Source: a virus
Reading direction: 5' to 3' (one strand)
DNA length: 40,534 nt
IMG/VR virus record: IMGVR_UViG_3300021959_000116
Span: 1-40,534 of that record
Part shown: positions 25,278 through 33,764 of the stretch, piece after piece
Position numbering within the stretch: position 1 is the stretch's first letter
Layout: each line of letters begins with the position of its first letter
Notes under the pieces: model-generated
Databases searched by the model: none
Told to the model about the DNA's origin: nothing
What the model saw: only the letters and a program-made list of their open reading frames with translations
Position numbers and translations under genes: made by a program

Positions 25278-28200
25278 TAGGATACTCCGTTCGGATTAAG
25301 AATGCCGCCCTGTCTTTTCTGATTTAACAATTCTTGCTGTACGGCACTCGCAATAACTCTTCCTAGATCCATTCCTTGCTGGTCTCCTTCACTATTTTGA
25401 TTAGTATTGCCATTGCCATCAATTGAAACATTTACCGTAACATTATTTTGTTGACCCATTCCTCGACCCATACTGACAGGAATTGACTTACCATCAGGAA
25501 GAGGAACAATTGCTTCATTATACTTACCTTCGCCAACAAGACCTACTGTAGGACTTTTTGCGATTCCTCCATTTGCATATGCTGCGGAACGAAAGCCACC
25601 TTTTGCAATTCCGCCGTTGGCAAAGAAAAGGCCCGCAATAGTTCCAAATAAACCAGCACCACCGCCCCCACCTCCGCTAAAGAGTCCCATAATTCCATTT
25701 AAAATATCGCCAAACATTTGATCGAAGCCGCCTAAAGCTCCCATGAAAACATCGCCCAGTCCCTTTAAGAAAGGGGCTTCTCCACTAAAAAGTCTTTCTA
25801 AGGAATCTACAAAATTTCCAAAAATTCCACCACTAGCGCCGCGTTCGGCTGACATACCTTCACCAGATGCAGTGGTTTTTCCTGCACCTGGTTTAAAGAA
25901 ATAATCTAAAATACTTCCTGCTTTTTTATCGCCAGTAGATTCAGAACCAGAGCCTCCTTTAGCTATATCATTTATCATATCATCAATAGACTTTGAAGAA
26001 ATATTACTACTAGTTACAGCGGATTCAGTGCTTAATCCCTGTTTATGCCCATCTATTATTGCTTGTCTTACTACTTCTGCACCTTCCACGTGAGCTGTTT
26101 TAACACGGTTAGAAGCAGCATCTCCAAAAATGGCAGTCGAAAGTTTTTCAGAAAGATTTTTTGCAATACTTTGTGCTATAGACTCAAGAGTTGCTTTTGC
26201 AATATTTGCAATTGCTTGCTTAAAACTGGTCTCTTTTCCTGTTATTAAATCAGTTAGTCCTTTTGTTACCCCACCCTCGAATGCGCCTTTTGCAGCAACT
26301 TCCATTTGAGAAAGTAGTGTTAACTGTTCTTGTAAAATATCACTTTTCTGACCAAGAGTATCAATTTCATCCTGCAAAAGTATAAGAGTATTTTGTTGAG
26401 TAGGTGTAGCCTCTTCAGCTTGTTGTTTAATTAGGGCTTCTAAGTTTTGTTTTTCTCGTAGCTTATCATTAATTGAAAGTTGAATACTTTCAATCTGCTG
26501 CTCTTGCTTTAATCTTTGAGCCTGTAAAGGAGTTGCTTGAGCAAGCGAAGCTATGTATTTTTGTTCTAACTTTGTTTTTTCTCTTGTTGCTATAAATTCT
26601 CTTTCTCTCATATTTACAAGAACTTCTCGCAAAGCTTTTGACTCATTTAGTTTTTTAATCTCAGTATCTGTCATTTTTAAAACATCTTCAGATGCCTTTA
26701 TAGTTGCATCTAAAGCTTGAATCATAGGATCAAACTTACTTGTTTGTACTAAACTGCCCATAAACTGAGTTTGTAGTTCTAATTGATTTTTTAAAGCTGA
26801 ATTAAATTTAGCTCCTGCTTGACCAGCTTCTTGAGCTGCACTTACATATTGAAGAAACTGCTCTACAAATTCTTCAGTTCTAAACTTTTCGTCAGCACTG
26901 CCCATTCCTATTTTACCAGCTATACTTGCTAATTTTGTCCCGGTTTCACCAAGAGCATCTTCTGAGTTTTTAAATATTTCATAGTAGTATTGAGCGGTTT
27001 TATATGCTTCTGCTCTTAATTCTTCATTCGGACTAAGAAGTGCGGTTTTTAAACTTCCTACATCTATATTCGCAAGAACGTTTCCTGCAAACTCCGCTCC
27101 TGCTGCACCACCTTTCATGGTGTTTTTTGTCATTTCTGCAATTTCTTCATTTATGCCCTTTAGGCGACTTTGAAGAACTTCTGCTTTGTCTATTTCAGCT
27201 TGCTCCATTAGACGAAGGCTTTTTTGCTCTGCAGTTTCAAAGAACTCTTTTATTTTTGTTATAGCAATTTTTATTAGATCAATTAATAACAAAAATATAC
27301 CAATCCAACCTATAGCCGCCATAGCCCTATTTGCAAAAGTTACAAAACCTGTAGTCATTGCTTTCATGGAAGCAATAGCAGAAGCATACCCTGCTTGCAT
27401 CCCTGTCCATACTAATTTTGTTCCAGCCGCAAAAGTTTGCCAGTTTAAAAGCATTAATTTACTACTTCTTGCGTTATCTGCTACCATTAGTTTTAGATTT
27501 TTTGCAAGATCTGCTCTCTGTGCTGCATTAAGTCTTTTATATTCGCCTTGATTTGCTTCAACAGCTCTCAACATACCTGCGGCTTGCCGCTCAGAAGGGG
27601 TTCCGCCACTTTGTAAAATCTCTAAACCAGAACCTTTTCTAGCATTTAAATTTTCTACAGTCTCTCTTGCAGCGGCTGCTGCTTGAGATCTAACATCTTG
27701 TTGTGCTTTTGCTAATTTTTTTACTTGCACAATCTGTTTAGCATACGCTCTAGTGGCTGCATTAGATGCTTCTTTTGCTTCGTCTGCAGCTACTCTTGCC
27801 GCTTCTCCCATGTCGCTAAGGCCTGGAATGATTGCTTTAAGTATAGGAACTGCTAAAAGTCCTAAAGCTACTGCCAAAGAACCTACATTTTCAGTAAAAA
27901 AATCAAATACAGGCCCTAAAACTTTGGCCAACCCCTCCTTAAAAGGTTTTAAAAGATTATTCTCAAAAGCAATACCAAGTTTTGCTACAGAGTTTCCTAA
28001 CTTTTCCTGTTCTGTTAAAACTGCAGAGTATTTTTGCTCTGCCTGCTCAAGAACATCATTTGCAACTGCTTGACTTTTTTCAAACTGAGTAAGATTTTTT
28101 ACATCTTTACCAATTGCATCTGCGTACTTTTGACTAGCATTTTCCAGTCTTAAAATAATACCTAATTCGTCTAATAGTTCTGGTTCTGCTTTTGTAACAC

Positions 28201-28741
28201 CTCGAACTAAACGATTAAAGGAGTCTGTAACATCTCTTCCAAGAATTGCGGAAGCGTCTCTAGCAGCTGTTCCTAGTCTTGTTAGTTGATCTGTTGATAG
28301 CCCCGCAGCTGATCCAATTGCTGCAGCTTGAGCAGCGTCAGCAAAACTAATTTGAGCATTTGTTGCTGCAACTATATCTTCTGTAAGAGTTTTTATAGCT
28401 ACACCCGTGGATCGAGCATAGGCTGCTTGTCCCGACGCGAGTACTTCAAAGTCTGCAGCTGTCTTTAAAAAGTTAAAAGCTGCTGTAATTGCAAAAACTT
28501 GAGCTGCAAGTGTCGCATAAGCAGGAACAAGACCCCCGGAGATGCCTTGTGCCATTTTTGAAAAGTTTTTAGTAGAGTTAGCAGATGCCTGAGCAGCACC
28601 TTTAAGATTTCTATCCGTAGTGCGAGCAGACTTTCCAGCCTTATCTAAGCCTGCGGCCGCTTTTTCAGCATTTTGTCCAACTATTTTAAGATTACCTTTG
28701 TCGGTAACCTTAATAGTTAAATTAATTTCATTTCCTGCCAT
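25277..28741 (-). CDS. Tail tape measure protein, 1154 aa
   Basis: Long, helical, Ala/Lys/Gln-rich protein with the usual order: an N-terminal region of aligned helices (AEKAAAGLDKAGKSARTTDR, LVPAYATLAAQVFAITAAF), hydrophobic segments at about residues 290-312 and 478-500 (IGWIGIFLLLIDLIKIAI), a long coiled-coil about 640-880, and a Gly/Phe-rich C-terminus with LFANGGIAKGG and a final GNGNTNQN region. It sets tail length and is ejected into the host envelope. At about 0.15 nm per residue, a tail of roughly 170 nm is predicted (inference). It starts on the stop codon of the GT frame (TAATG). Confidence 0.95.
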   Translation of the reverse strand: MAGNEINLTIKVTDKGNLKIVGQNAEKAAAGLDKAGKSARTTDRNLKGAAQASANSTKNFSKMAQGISGGLVPAYATLAAQVFAITAAFNFLKTAADFEVLASGQAAYARSTGVAIKTLTEDIVAATNAQISFADAAQAAAIGSAAGLSTDQLTRLGTAARDASAILGRDVTDSFNRLVRGVTKAEPELLDELGIILRLENASQKYADAIGKDVKNLTQFEKSQAVANDVLEQAEQKYSAVLTEQEKLGNSVAKLGIAFENNLLKPFKEGLAKVLGPVFDFFTENVGSLAVALGLLAVPILKAIIPGLSDMGEAARVAADEAKEASNAATRAYAKQIVQVKKLAKAQQDVRSQAAAAARETVENLNARKGSGLEILQSGGTPSERQAAGMLRAVEANQGEYKRLNAAQRADLAKNLKLMVADNARSSKLMLLNWQTFAAGTKLVWTGMQAGYASAIASMKAMTTGFVTFANRAMAAIGWIGIFLLLIDLIKIAITKIKEFFETAEQKSLRLMEQAEIDKAEVLQSRLKGINEEIAEMTKNTMKGGAAGAEFAGNVLANIDVGSLKTALLSPNEELRAEAYKTAQYYYEIFKNSEDALGETGTKLASIAGKIGMGSADEKFRTEEFVEQFLQYVSAAQEAGQAGAKFNSALKNQLELQTQFMGSLVQTSKFDPMIQALDATIKASEDVLKMTDTEIKKLNESKALREVLVNMREREFIATREKTKLEQKYIASLAQATPLQAQRLKQEQQIESIQLSINDKLREKQNLEALIKQQAEEATPTQQNTLILLQDEIDTLGQKSDILQEQLTLLSQMEVAAKGAFEGGVTKGLTDLITGKETSFKQAIANIAKATLESIAQSIAKNLSEKLSTAIFGDAASNRVKTAHVEGAEVVRQAIIDGHKQGLSTESAVTSSNISSKSIDDMINDIAKGGSGSESTGDKKAGSILDYFFKPGAGKTTASGEGMSAERGASGGIFGNFVDSLERLFSGEAPFLKGLGDVFMGALGGFDQMFGDILNGIMGLFSGGGGGGAGLFGTIAGLFFANGGIAKGGFRSAAYANGGIAKSPTVGLVGEGKYNEAIVPLPDGKSIPVSMGRGMGQQNNVTVNVSIDGNGNTNQNSEGDQQGMDLGRVIASAVQQELLNQKRQGGILNPNGVS

Positions 28742-29585
28742 TAGCCGCGCACATTATGGGTGTAGTTTTTTCCACCTCCTGCAGACTTAGCTTTACGCTC
28801 TTCTGCTTTACGTTTTTTATCTGCTTCTTCTGCTCTGTAAGATATGAGAAGGTTCTCATAAATTTTTAAAAAGAAAAATACTTCTTTTTGATTTTCAATT
28901 TTGTATATTTTAAATATATACTCTAAACTATTCCAGTCTTTTCCTAAATAGGTTCCCGACATTCCATCCCAGCGATCAGACAGTAATCCATATATAAAAA
29001 ATGCCACTTGAACTTCCTCCGGAAAAGAAGAAGACTCGAGCGGCATTTTGGCTGGGTCAGGCTCTTGGCCTAACTGCTCACACATACGTAGATATTTTTC
29101 TACATCTACCTGTGAGCTTTCTCTTACGTATTTTTCAAGTAACTGTCGAACTTCAGTTACTTGTTGCTCGTAAAATTTTCAAGGTCACCTACTGATTCCG
29201 TCACCCATGTATCAAAGTCACTTGCATTCTTCATAAGAAGTTCTGCATTTTCTTGAGTATACATTAATTCATCATCAGGATCTTGTCCAGAAATATCAAC
29301 CAAAAGAAGCTCTTCTAGGTATCGAAATTTCAGTCCTTTCCATCCTTTAATTACTGCATTACAATATTCTGTTAAAAATTTTTCTTCATCTAACTCTTCT
29401 TCCGGCTGTCTTGTTTTTCTATTAAACTTTGTAGTAAGACAACGCTTTCGAAGTTTAATCAGCTCTTCTCTTGCCAAGTAGCAAAGATCTACTTTCATTC
29501 CTGAGTATCCAGGAAAGTCAATTGTTACTGTTTTACTTGGAGTCATAAGACTCGCGAGAGAGATAGGCTCTTTTTTGTCTGTCAT
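28741..29585 (-). CDS. GT: Tail assembly chaperone GT, made by -1 ribosomal frameshift (281 aa)
   Basis: The second frame (T) is open from 29178 to its TAA at 28741 and has an internal ATG only at 29085, with no Shine-Dalgarno. Just at the point where both frames are open, G reads AAT-TTT at an AAATTTT slippery heptamer (29178-29172), followed by a strong hairpin. After slipping back one base, codon 138 of G is followed by 143 residues of T: YEQQVTEVRQLLEKY, then MCEQLGQEPDPAKMP, a conserved-looking AFFIYGLLSDRWDGMS region and a basic KKRKAEERKAKSAGGGKN tail. In lambda-like phages GT binds the tape measure and recruits tube protein. The start is the ATG of G at 29585; the product spans both frames and is not a single uninterrupted reading frame. 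Confidence 0.88.
29136..29178 (-). other. Programmed -1 frameshift signal: slippery heptamer and hairpin
   Basis: Reading the - strand, A AAT TTT in the G frame (29178-29172) fits the X XXY YYZ rule. After an 8-base spacer, CAAGTAACTG (29163-29154) pairs perfectly with CAGTTACTTG (29145-29136) around an 8-base loop. The G stop codon TAA (29159-29157) lies in the 5' arm. The T frame is closed by TGA immediately upstream (29181-29179), so the overlap window fits the slip point tightly. Confidence 0.9.
29157..29585 (-). CDS. G: Tail assembly chaperone G, 142 aa
   Basis: An acidic helical protein in the position of lambda gpG, between the tube protein and the tape measure. Visible segments: SLASLMTPSKTVTIDFPGYS, EELIKLRKRCLTTKFN, a charged middle EEELDEEKFLTEYCNAVIKGW (split by the gene's own numbering near residues 60-80), DISGQDPDDELMYTQENAEL and a C-terminal SDFDTWVTESVGDLENF. 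Most ribosomes are expected to stop at the TAA at 29157. A minority slip into the T frame. AAGGAC precedes the ATG. It is the first gene after promoter 29624-29652. Confidence 0.88.
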   Translation of the reverse strand: MTDKKEPISLASLMTPSKTVTIDFPGYSGMKVDLCYLAREELIKLRKRCLTTKFNRKTRQPEEELDEEKFLTEYCNAVIKGWKGLKFRYLEELLLVDISGQDPDDELMYTQENAELLMKNASDFDTWVTESVGDLENFTSNK

Positions 29586-29623
29586 AATTGGTCCTTAAAG
29601 GTTTTTATTGATTTATACCACAT

Positions 29624-29652
29624 ATTATATCGAAGGCCAGGAAAAATGTCAA
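29624..29652 (-). promoter_or_regulatory. Consensus sigma70 promoter before the tail chaperone/tape-measure block
   Basis: On the - strand TTGACA (29652-29647), 17 bases, TATAAT (29629-29624), with GTTAAAAATAATTC upstream of the -35. It sits directly downstream of the tail-tube terminator (29673-29698), so transcription is reset here. The expected start is about 30 bases before the G ATG. Confidence 0.85.
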
Positions 29653-29672
29653 GAATTATTTTTAACACCTGG

Positions 29673-29698
29673 AAAGAAAAAACCCGCCGAAGCGGGTT
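29673..29698 (-). terminator. Intrinsic terminator after the tail tube gene (UUCG loop)
   Basis: In the - strand transcript, AACCCGC pairs with GCGGGTT around a UUCG tetraloop closed by C-G, followed by TTTTCTTT. The hairpin begins about 20 bases after the tube protein stop codon at 29718. UUCG with C-G closure is an exceptionally stable loop. Confidence 0.93.
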
Positions 29699-29717
29699 TA
29701 AGTAGGTAATTTTATAA

Positions 29718-31265
29718 TTATACTCCAAATACTTCCAGATTAAACTCATCCACAGTATCAAAGTCATTAGTATAAGCGCCAAAGTTCGTTTCTAGAGCTA
29801 CTACGTCTTCAATATTGTGAGAAGGTACATCAATATGTACTTTCGGGAAGTTTAAGTGAATTCGAGGCTGCCCTGATACAACGCCACCAACTTTAAAAGT
29901 TACATCGAATTCGTTTACAACTTTTGTTAGACCCTTATTCGGATCTACCAAGTCTGAGAAAAAGTCTGCGGAAGCGCCCGTATTACCTGTTGCGCTATCA
30001 AATACCAAGTAGCAAGTAAAGTTTCCACCAATTGCTCGAGCACCCGTTACACCTTCGATTGGCTTATTAATTGTACCTAATTCTTCTGGAACCAAGTAGT
30101 TAATATTGTTAGAAATAGTAATATTTCCGCCCGTAAGTGTAAAGCTATAGATACCTGTATCAACAACCGGAGAACCACTAGTTGTTACTGTGCCACTTAG
30201 AGTACTTCCTCCCGCAGTTGCAGAAAGAGTAAATGTAGTCGTGCTAGGAACTGTTTTTACAAATAAATTTACTCCATTAAATGTGGCAGCATCAACTCCA
30301 CCTAACCCGGAAACCCGAACAACATCTCCAACACTTAAACCATGAGCTGCAGAAGTAGTAAACTCTCCACTTCCATCTTCACTAGAAATTGCTACTCGCT
30401 TACCCTCCATTACGTCAGGATTTTGTCCACGAACTTCAAGCTGAGTCAAACGATTTCGAATAAAGTTAGAGGTAGAAGTTACCCCAGTATTATATGCAGA
30501 ACGCAAAGTAGTTGCAGCCGTTGCAACTCCAAGACGAAGATCATCATTACTATCAAGATAAACATTGCCTACTGTAGCGCCACTAATAGTGGTGCCGGAT
30601 TGAACAATTACTTCACCTTTCGTTTGAATATCTTCTACTTCTTTTGCAAAACCTGACCAGTTAGCAGTTGCAATTCCATCAATATCAAAATCAATTGAAC
30701 ACTCATTTACAATCGCACTAGAAAGCTTATATACCATTGGGTTAGTAGTGTCAGTCTCAAATACGAAATAAAGAGTTAGTTTTGGAAGAGTGGAGCGATT
30801 TGATTCTCCAAAAGAAAGCAATGCACCAGTGCCTCCAGAAGGCAGAGTAGCCCCAGTTACGTCAAGAACTGTACCAGAAACTGTAGCTTTGTCTCCACTA
30901 TTTCGAGAAAAATCTCCGTTTTCACTCGAACCTGTGCCTGCATGAAGATCAGCTCCCGCCATTGCAGCCCACAATACTTCGTCTACAAGATGATGCTCTG
31001 AAGTATTTTTAAGAGTTGGGCGTACATAAGTACTAAAAGACCATTCCGCAGGAGCCAAAGAGTCCGTAAAGAGACGTCGGCCCCGACGGCTAATACCTGC
31101 AGTACTTTCCATTTCGTTCAAACCGATTTCGGTTTGATTTGTAGTCTGAGAGAAACTGAAGCCATCAAGCACAGGAACTTCCCAAAGTCCTTGAAAAGCG
31201 CCAGCATTACTTGTTAGTTCGACATACAGTTTCGCGTCGCGACTAAAATAAAGTTTATCTGCCAT
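29718..31265 (-). CDS. Major tail tube protein with inserted module, 515 aa
   Basis: The N-terminus ADKLYFSRDAKLYVELTSN, followed by VPVLDGFSFSQTTNQTEIGL and RRGRRLFTDSLAPAEWSFSTY, is characteristic of tube proteins of this type of phage. Conserved later phrases include VNECSIDFDIDGIATANWSG and, at the end, PRIHLNFPKVHIDVPSHNIE. At residues about 290-370 there is an extra beta module (TTSAAHGLSVGDVVRVSG followed by TTFTLSATAGG) that looks like an FCCH-type insert found in other phage virion proteins; it may be displayed on the tail surface. The gene is preceded by GGAGAT and followed by a strong terminator, as expected for an abundant protein. Confidence 0.88.
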   Translation of the reverse strand: MADKLYFSRDAKLYVELTSNAGAFQGLWEVPVLDGFSFSQTTNQTEIGLNEMESTAGISRRGRRLFTDSLAPAEWSFSTYVRPTLKNTSEHHLVDEVLWAAMAGADLHAGTGSSENGDFSRNSGDKATVSGTVLDVTGATLPSGGTGALLSFGESNRSTLPKLTLYFVFETDTTNPMVYKLSSAIVNECSIDFDIDGIATANWSGFAKEVEDIQTKGEVIVQSGTTISGATVGNVYLDSNDDLRLGVATAATTLRSAYNTGVTSTSNFIRNRLTQLEVRGQNPDVMEGKRVAISSEDGSGEFTTSAAHGLSVGDVVRVSGLGGVDAATFNGVNLFVKTVPSTTTFTLSATAGGSTLSGTVTTSGSPVVDTGIYSFTLTGGNITISNNINYLVPEELGTINKPIEGVTGARAIGGNFTCYLVFDSATGNTGASADFFSDLVDPNKGLTKVVNEFDVTFKVGGVVSGQPRIHLNFPKVHIDVPSHNIEDVVALETNFGAYTNDFDTVDEFNLEVFGV

Positions 31266-31325
31266 AGATTATCTCCTATGTCTTGAAAAGGCATGGACGT
31301 GAACGTTTGTTCGTGCCAGCATTTT

Positions 31326-31787
31326 CTAGTATCGAACCTCGATGAGAATTTCTCCGACCCCCAAAGGTTCTAATACACCTTCATCAGTATCAATACTAAT
31401 GACTGTGATTTGTTGAGTATACTGTTCAAGACCCATTCTATCATAGTATACGAATCTACTATTTTCTTCTAAAACAGTTTCGACGTCTTCTAATAATTCA
31501 TCGAGTGCATCAACTGCATCCTCCTGATTTACATAACATCGAATTGTTATATTTAAAAATCTGTCTTTATACTGTCCGCCTTGATACTGTCGAGTTTCAG
31601 ATCCTGCATTTAGATGCACCGCAGGAAACTCTTCTACCTCGTCCCAAAACTTTAGACGAGGACTGACTTCAGCTATCGCTGTATGATAAATTCCGCGTCC
31701 GTCTATTAAAGCAATTTTATCTGCTAGTCCTTTAGTTATAGAAGCTCGGCGGCTAGTATACTGTCTATGTGCTGCTTTTTCCGCCAC
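31326..31787 (-). CDS. Tail terminator / tail completion protein, 153 aa
   Basis: Size and layout fit the gpU-like tail terminator family. After a basic N-terminus (AEKAAHRQYTSRRASITKG), a helix GLADKIALIDGRG precedes strands YHTAIAEVSPRLKFWDEVEE, FPAVHLNAG, FLNITIRCYV, and a helix DAVDALDELLEDVETVL. The end ITVISIDTDEGVLEPLGVGE-ILIEVRY is typical. It lies directly between the neck protein and tube protein, the usual place. Start is GTG at 31787 (TAGTG overlap), with AGGAGA upstream. Confidence 0.82.
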   Translation of the reverse strand: MAEKAAHRQYTSRRASITKGLADKIALIDGRGIYHTAIAEVSPRLKFWDEVEEFPAVHLNAGSETRQYQGGQYKDRFLNITIRCYVNQEDAVDALDELLEDVETVLEENSRFVYYDRMGLEQYTQQITVISIDTDEGVLEPLGVGEILIEVRY

Positions 31788-33124
31788 TATACTCTCCTAG
31801 TATAAAATCTTCCTATTGCCATTTCTGCTGCTATTTCTCTGATTGAAGCGTCAATAACTATACGAGGGTCTCTTTCAGGCGTTGACCAGGGTCTTTTACC
31901 TCGTCCCATTTCAAAAACTTGATACGGGTCTTTTTCATAAGTATATCCAAAGCTAGGAAATCCTTGTCGAGTAGTGCTAACGTCTGTTAATCTAACACTT
32001 CTTGCAAATCTTCCACTTCTATTTTCTAGCCTCGGCGACCTCATATTTTTTTCTACTGTTTGCGGCAATTTTTGATTTATCATTGCCATAACAGAAAACA
32101 TAGAACGTTTTTCACTTGAGTCCTGAGCACTCTTAATTCTCTTTTTTCTTATTAAAGCAGGAGAAGTATCTTTAAGGGCTGAAATCTTAGGCTTTTTTCT
32201 TAAAGATTGTTTACCTTTTCCCTGCTTAACTTCAATATCTTCATGTTTTACTTTTAACGTCTTTTTATTTTTAAACGGCGTTACTACAGCTTTAACTGCT
32301 TTTTTTCGTTGTGCCTGTACTAAACTATCAGATCCAGGTAAATTAGGGATGTCTAATTTTTGAATCGCTTTTCTTAATTTTTTAGCTAAATCTTTTTCTG
32401 CACCTCCTCCCGCTATTGCGTTTAAGATTTGGCTTCGAATAGTAACATTTACTATTCCATTATCTGCATCTTTGTAGACTTCTAAAAGAGCTCCTACTCC
32501 AAATTTATTTAATTCTTTTTTAAGCTCTGGAGGTACAGTAGAGTCTCCATAAGTTTTTACTAAAGCTGAGTGGACTGCATCGTTTAAAGCGTGTTCAATA
32601 TTACTACCTTGTACATGCTCCAAGTTAAAAGCTTCTCCTGCTGTAGAAATCTCTCTACGACCTCCACTAGAACTAGGGCGCGTAAGAGGCTTATCTAGTA
32701 ACTTTAAAAACTCTTCATAAAAAGAGTCTAAAGACTTTTTATATGTTCGTGCAATTAGTCCGTAGTTATTTCTACCTTTTTCTGTTTGTAGTACAGTGGC
32801 ACTAACTCCGCCTCGTATTAGCTTAACCTCTACAGTTCCGTTAGATCTTGCTGCGAGTTTAAAAAAGTCTTCTCTTATATTTTTCGTTAGCTTAGTTATA
32901 AGTTTTGCTAACTTAGGTCGAAGTGCTCGCATAGCTTCTCGACCTTGTACATCACTACCGGTGGAACGATTCAACAAATCTCTAAGTGTAAATCGTATGG
33001 TAGAACTTTTATAGGTAAACACATGAATTTTCTTATTTCCTACAAGAGTTCTATAATCCTCCGAATCTTTTTGCAATTCAGCATCTAACTTAGTTAAAAA
33101 TGCTTTTAAATTACTACTTGCCAC
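31787..33124 (-). CDS. Putative neck (head-tail connector) protein with gp10-like C-terminus, 445 aa
   Basis: The last 90 residues resemble HK97 gp10-type head-tail joining proteins: RSPRLENRSGRFARSVRLTD, then FPSFGYTYEKDPYQVFEMG, PWSTPERDPRIVIDASI and a final AAEMAIGRF helix. The preceding 350 residues have no recognised family. They are helical with charged segments and a Lys-rich middle (about 265-325, including KKPKISAL and KKRIKSAQ). gp10-like proteins are usually about 150 residues, so this one carries a long N-terminal extension. Start is GTG at 33124, sharing a TAGTG with the upstream stop. Confidence 0.65.
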   Translation of the reverse strand: MASSNLKAFLTKLDAELQKDSEDYRTLVGNKKIHVFTYKSSTIRFTLRDLLNRSTGSDVQGREAMRALRPKLAKLITKLTKNIREDFFKLAARSNGTVEVKLIRGGVSATVLQTEKGRNNYGLIARTYKKSLDSFYEEFLKLLDKPLTRPSSSGGRREISTAGEAFNLEHVQGSNIEHALNDAVHSALVKTYGDSTVPPELKKELNKFGVGALLEVYKDADNGIVNVTIRSQILNAIAGGGAEKDLAKKLRKAIQKLDIPNLPGSDSLVQAQRKKAVKAVVTPFKNKKTLKVKHEDIEVKQGKGKQSLRKKPKISALKDTSPALIRKKRIKSAQDSSEKRSMFSVMAMINQKLPQTVEKNMRSPRLENRSGRFARSVRLTDVSTTRQGFPSFGYTYEKDPYQVFEMGRGKRPWSTPERDPRIVIDASIREIAAEMAIGRFYTRRV

Positions 33125-33711
33125 TAAAAGTTCTTATACAAATCAAGTACGCGTTTAATGTGATCAGGAAATGCCACATTATTACGCTGACTTGAACTTG
33201 CTTGATTCTGAATACTAGCGCCAGCAATCGACCGTCGCTCTTTGTGCTCATCTTTCAAGTAATATGTAATCAAGTCAAAAACTGCAAGTCGAAGATCGGA
33301 AGGTAATACAGAGTATCCTGCAGTATAAGTTACACGAACTGCTCCTGGGCCACGACGCCAGTTTTTATAACTGCCATTCGTTGTACGTATTACACTATCG
33401 GTAGCAGTATCTAAATAATATTCATATGCACCTGTAGTAAGAGTATTATAAGAGCTTCCGTAAGATTCACGCTCTTCTACTGTTACAATTGTATTTACAG
33501 GACTTTCTGTTAATTGTATAATGTGAGTATCCCAATCAACATTAATGGATTCCACTTTATTTGTAGAATAGTAGTCTACAAAACTATTACCGCAATAAGT
33601 TTTTACTAATTCACTCACAGAAGGAATAAGAAAATTTAAACGAGCATCGTCCTTAGGGCTACTAATCCCTTCGGCGGCTTTATAATCATTTAAAGTAGTT
33701 AAGTCTGCCAT
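33124..33711 (-). CDS. Head-tail connector, HK97 gp6-like, 195 aa
   Basis: Typical gp6-like pattern: LNDYKAAEGISSPKDDARLN, LIPSVSELVKTYCGNSF, then the signature GPGAVRVTYTAGYSVLPSDL and LAVFDLITYYLKDEHKE. It forms the ring below the portal. It starts at ATG 33711, only about a dozen bases after the capsid terminator's U-tract. No clear Shine-Dalgarno and no promoter of the family seen elsewhere lies in the gap, so expression probably depends on readthrough of that terminator. Confidence 0.88.
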   Translation of the reverse strand: MADLTTLNDYKAAEGISSPKDDARLNFLIPSVSELVKTYCGNSFVDYYSTNKVESINVDWDTHIIQLTESPVNTIVTVEERESYGSSYNTLTTGAYEYYLDTATDSVIRTTNGSYKNWRRGPGAVRVTYTAGYSVLPSDLRLAVFDLITYYLKDEHKERRSIAGASIQNQASSSQRNNVAFPDHIKRVLDLYKNF

Positions 33712-33723
33712 AAGTCAATTAAT

Positions 33724-33754
33724 AAAAACTTGGGGAGGCGAACCTCCCCAGTTT
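33724..33754 (-). terminator. Intrinsic terminator after the major capsid gene (UUCG loop)
   Basis: In the - strand transcript, AAACTGGGGAGG pairs with CCTCCCCAAGTTT (one bulged A) around UUCG, followed by TTATT. It starts about 10 bases after the capsid stop at 33765. No promoter follows before the next gene, so it likely limits, rather than ends, transcription into the connector genes. Confidence 0.9.
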
Positions 33755-33764
33755 ATAGAGCTAA

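Noticed and set aside
31266-31325. Imperfect inverted repeat (GAAC..GTTC region) between tail terminator and tube genes
   Set aside because: The stem is short with mismatches and has no U-tract. It may be chance; no promoter of the common family was found here either.
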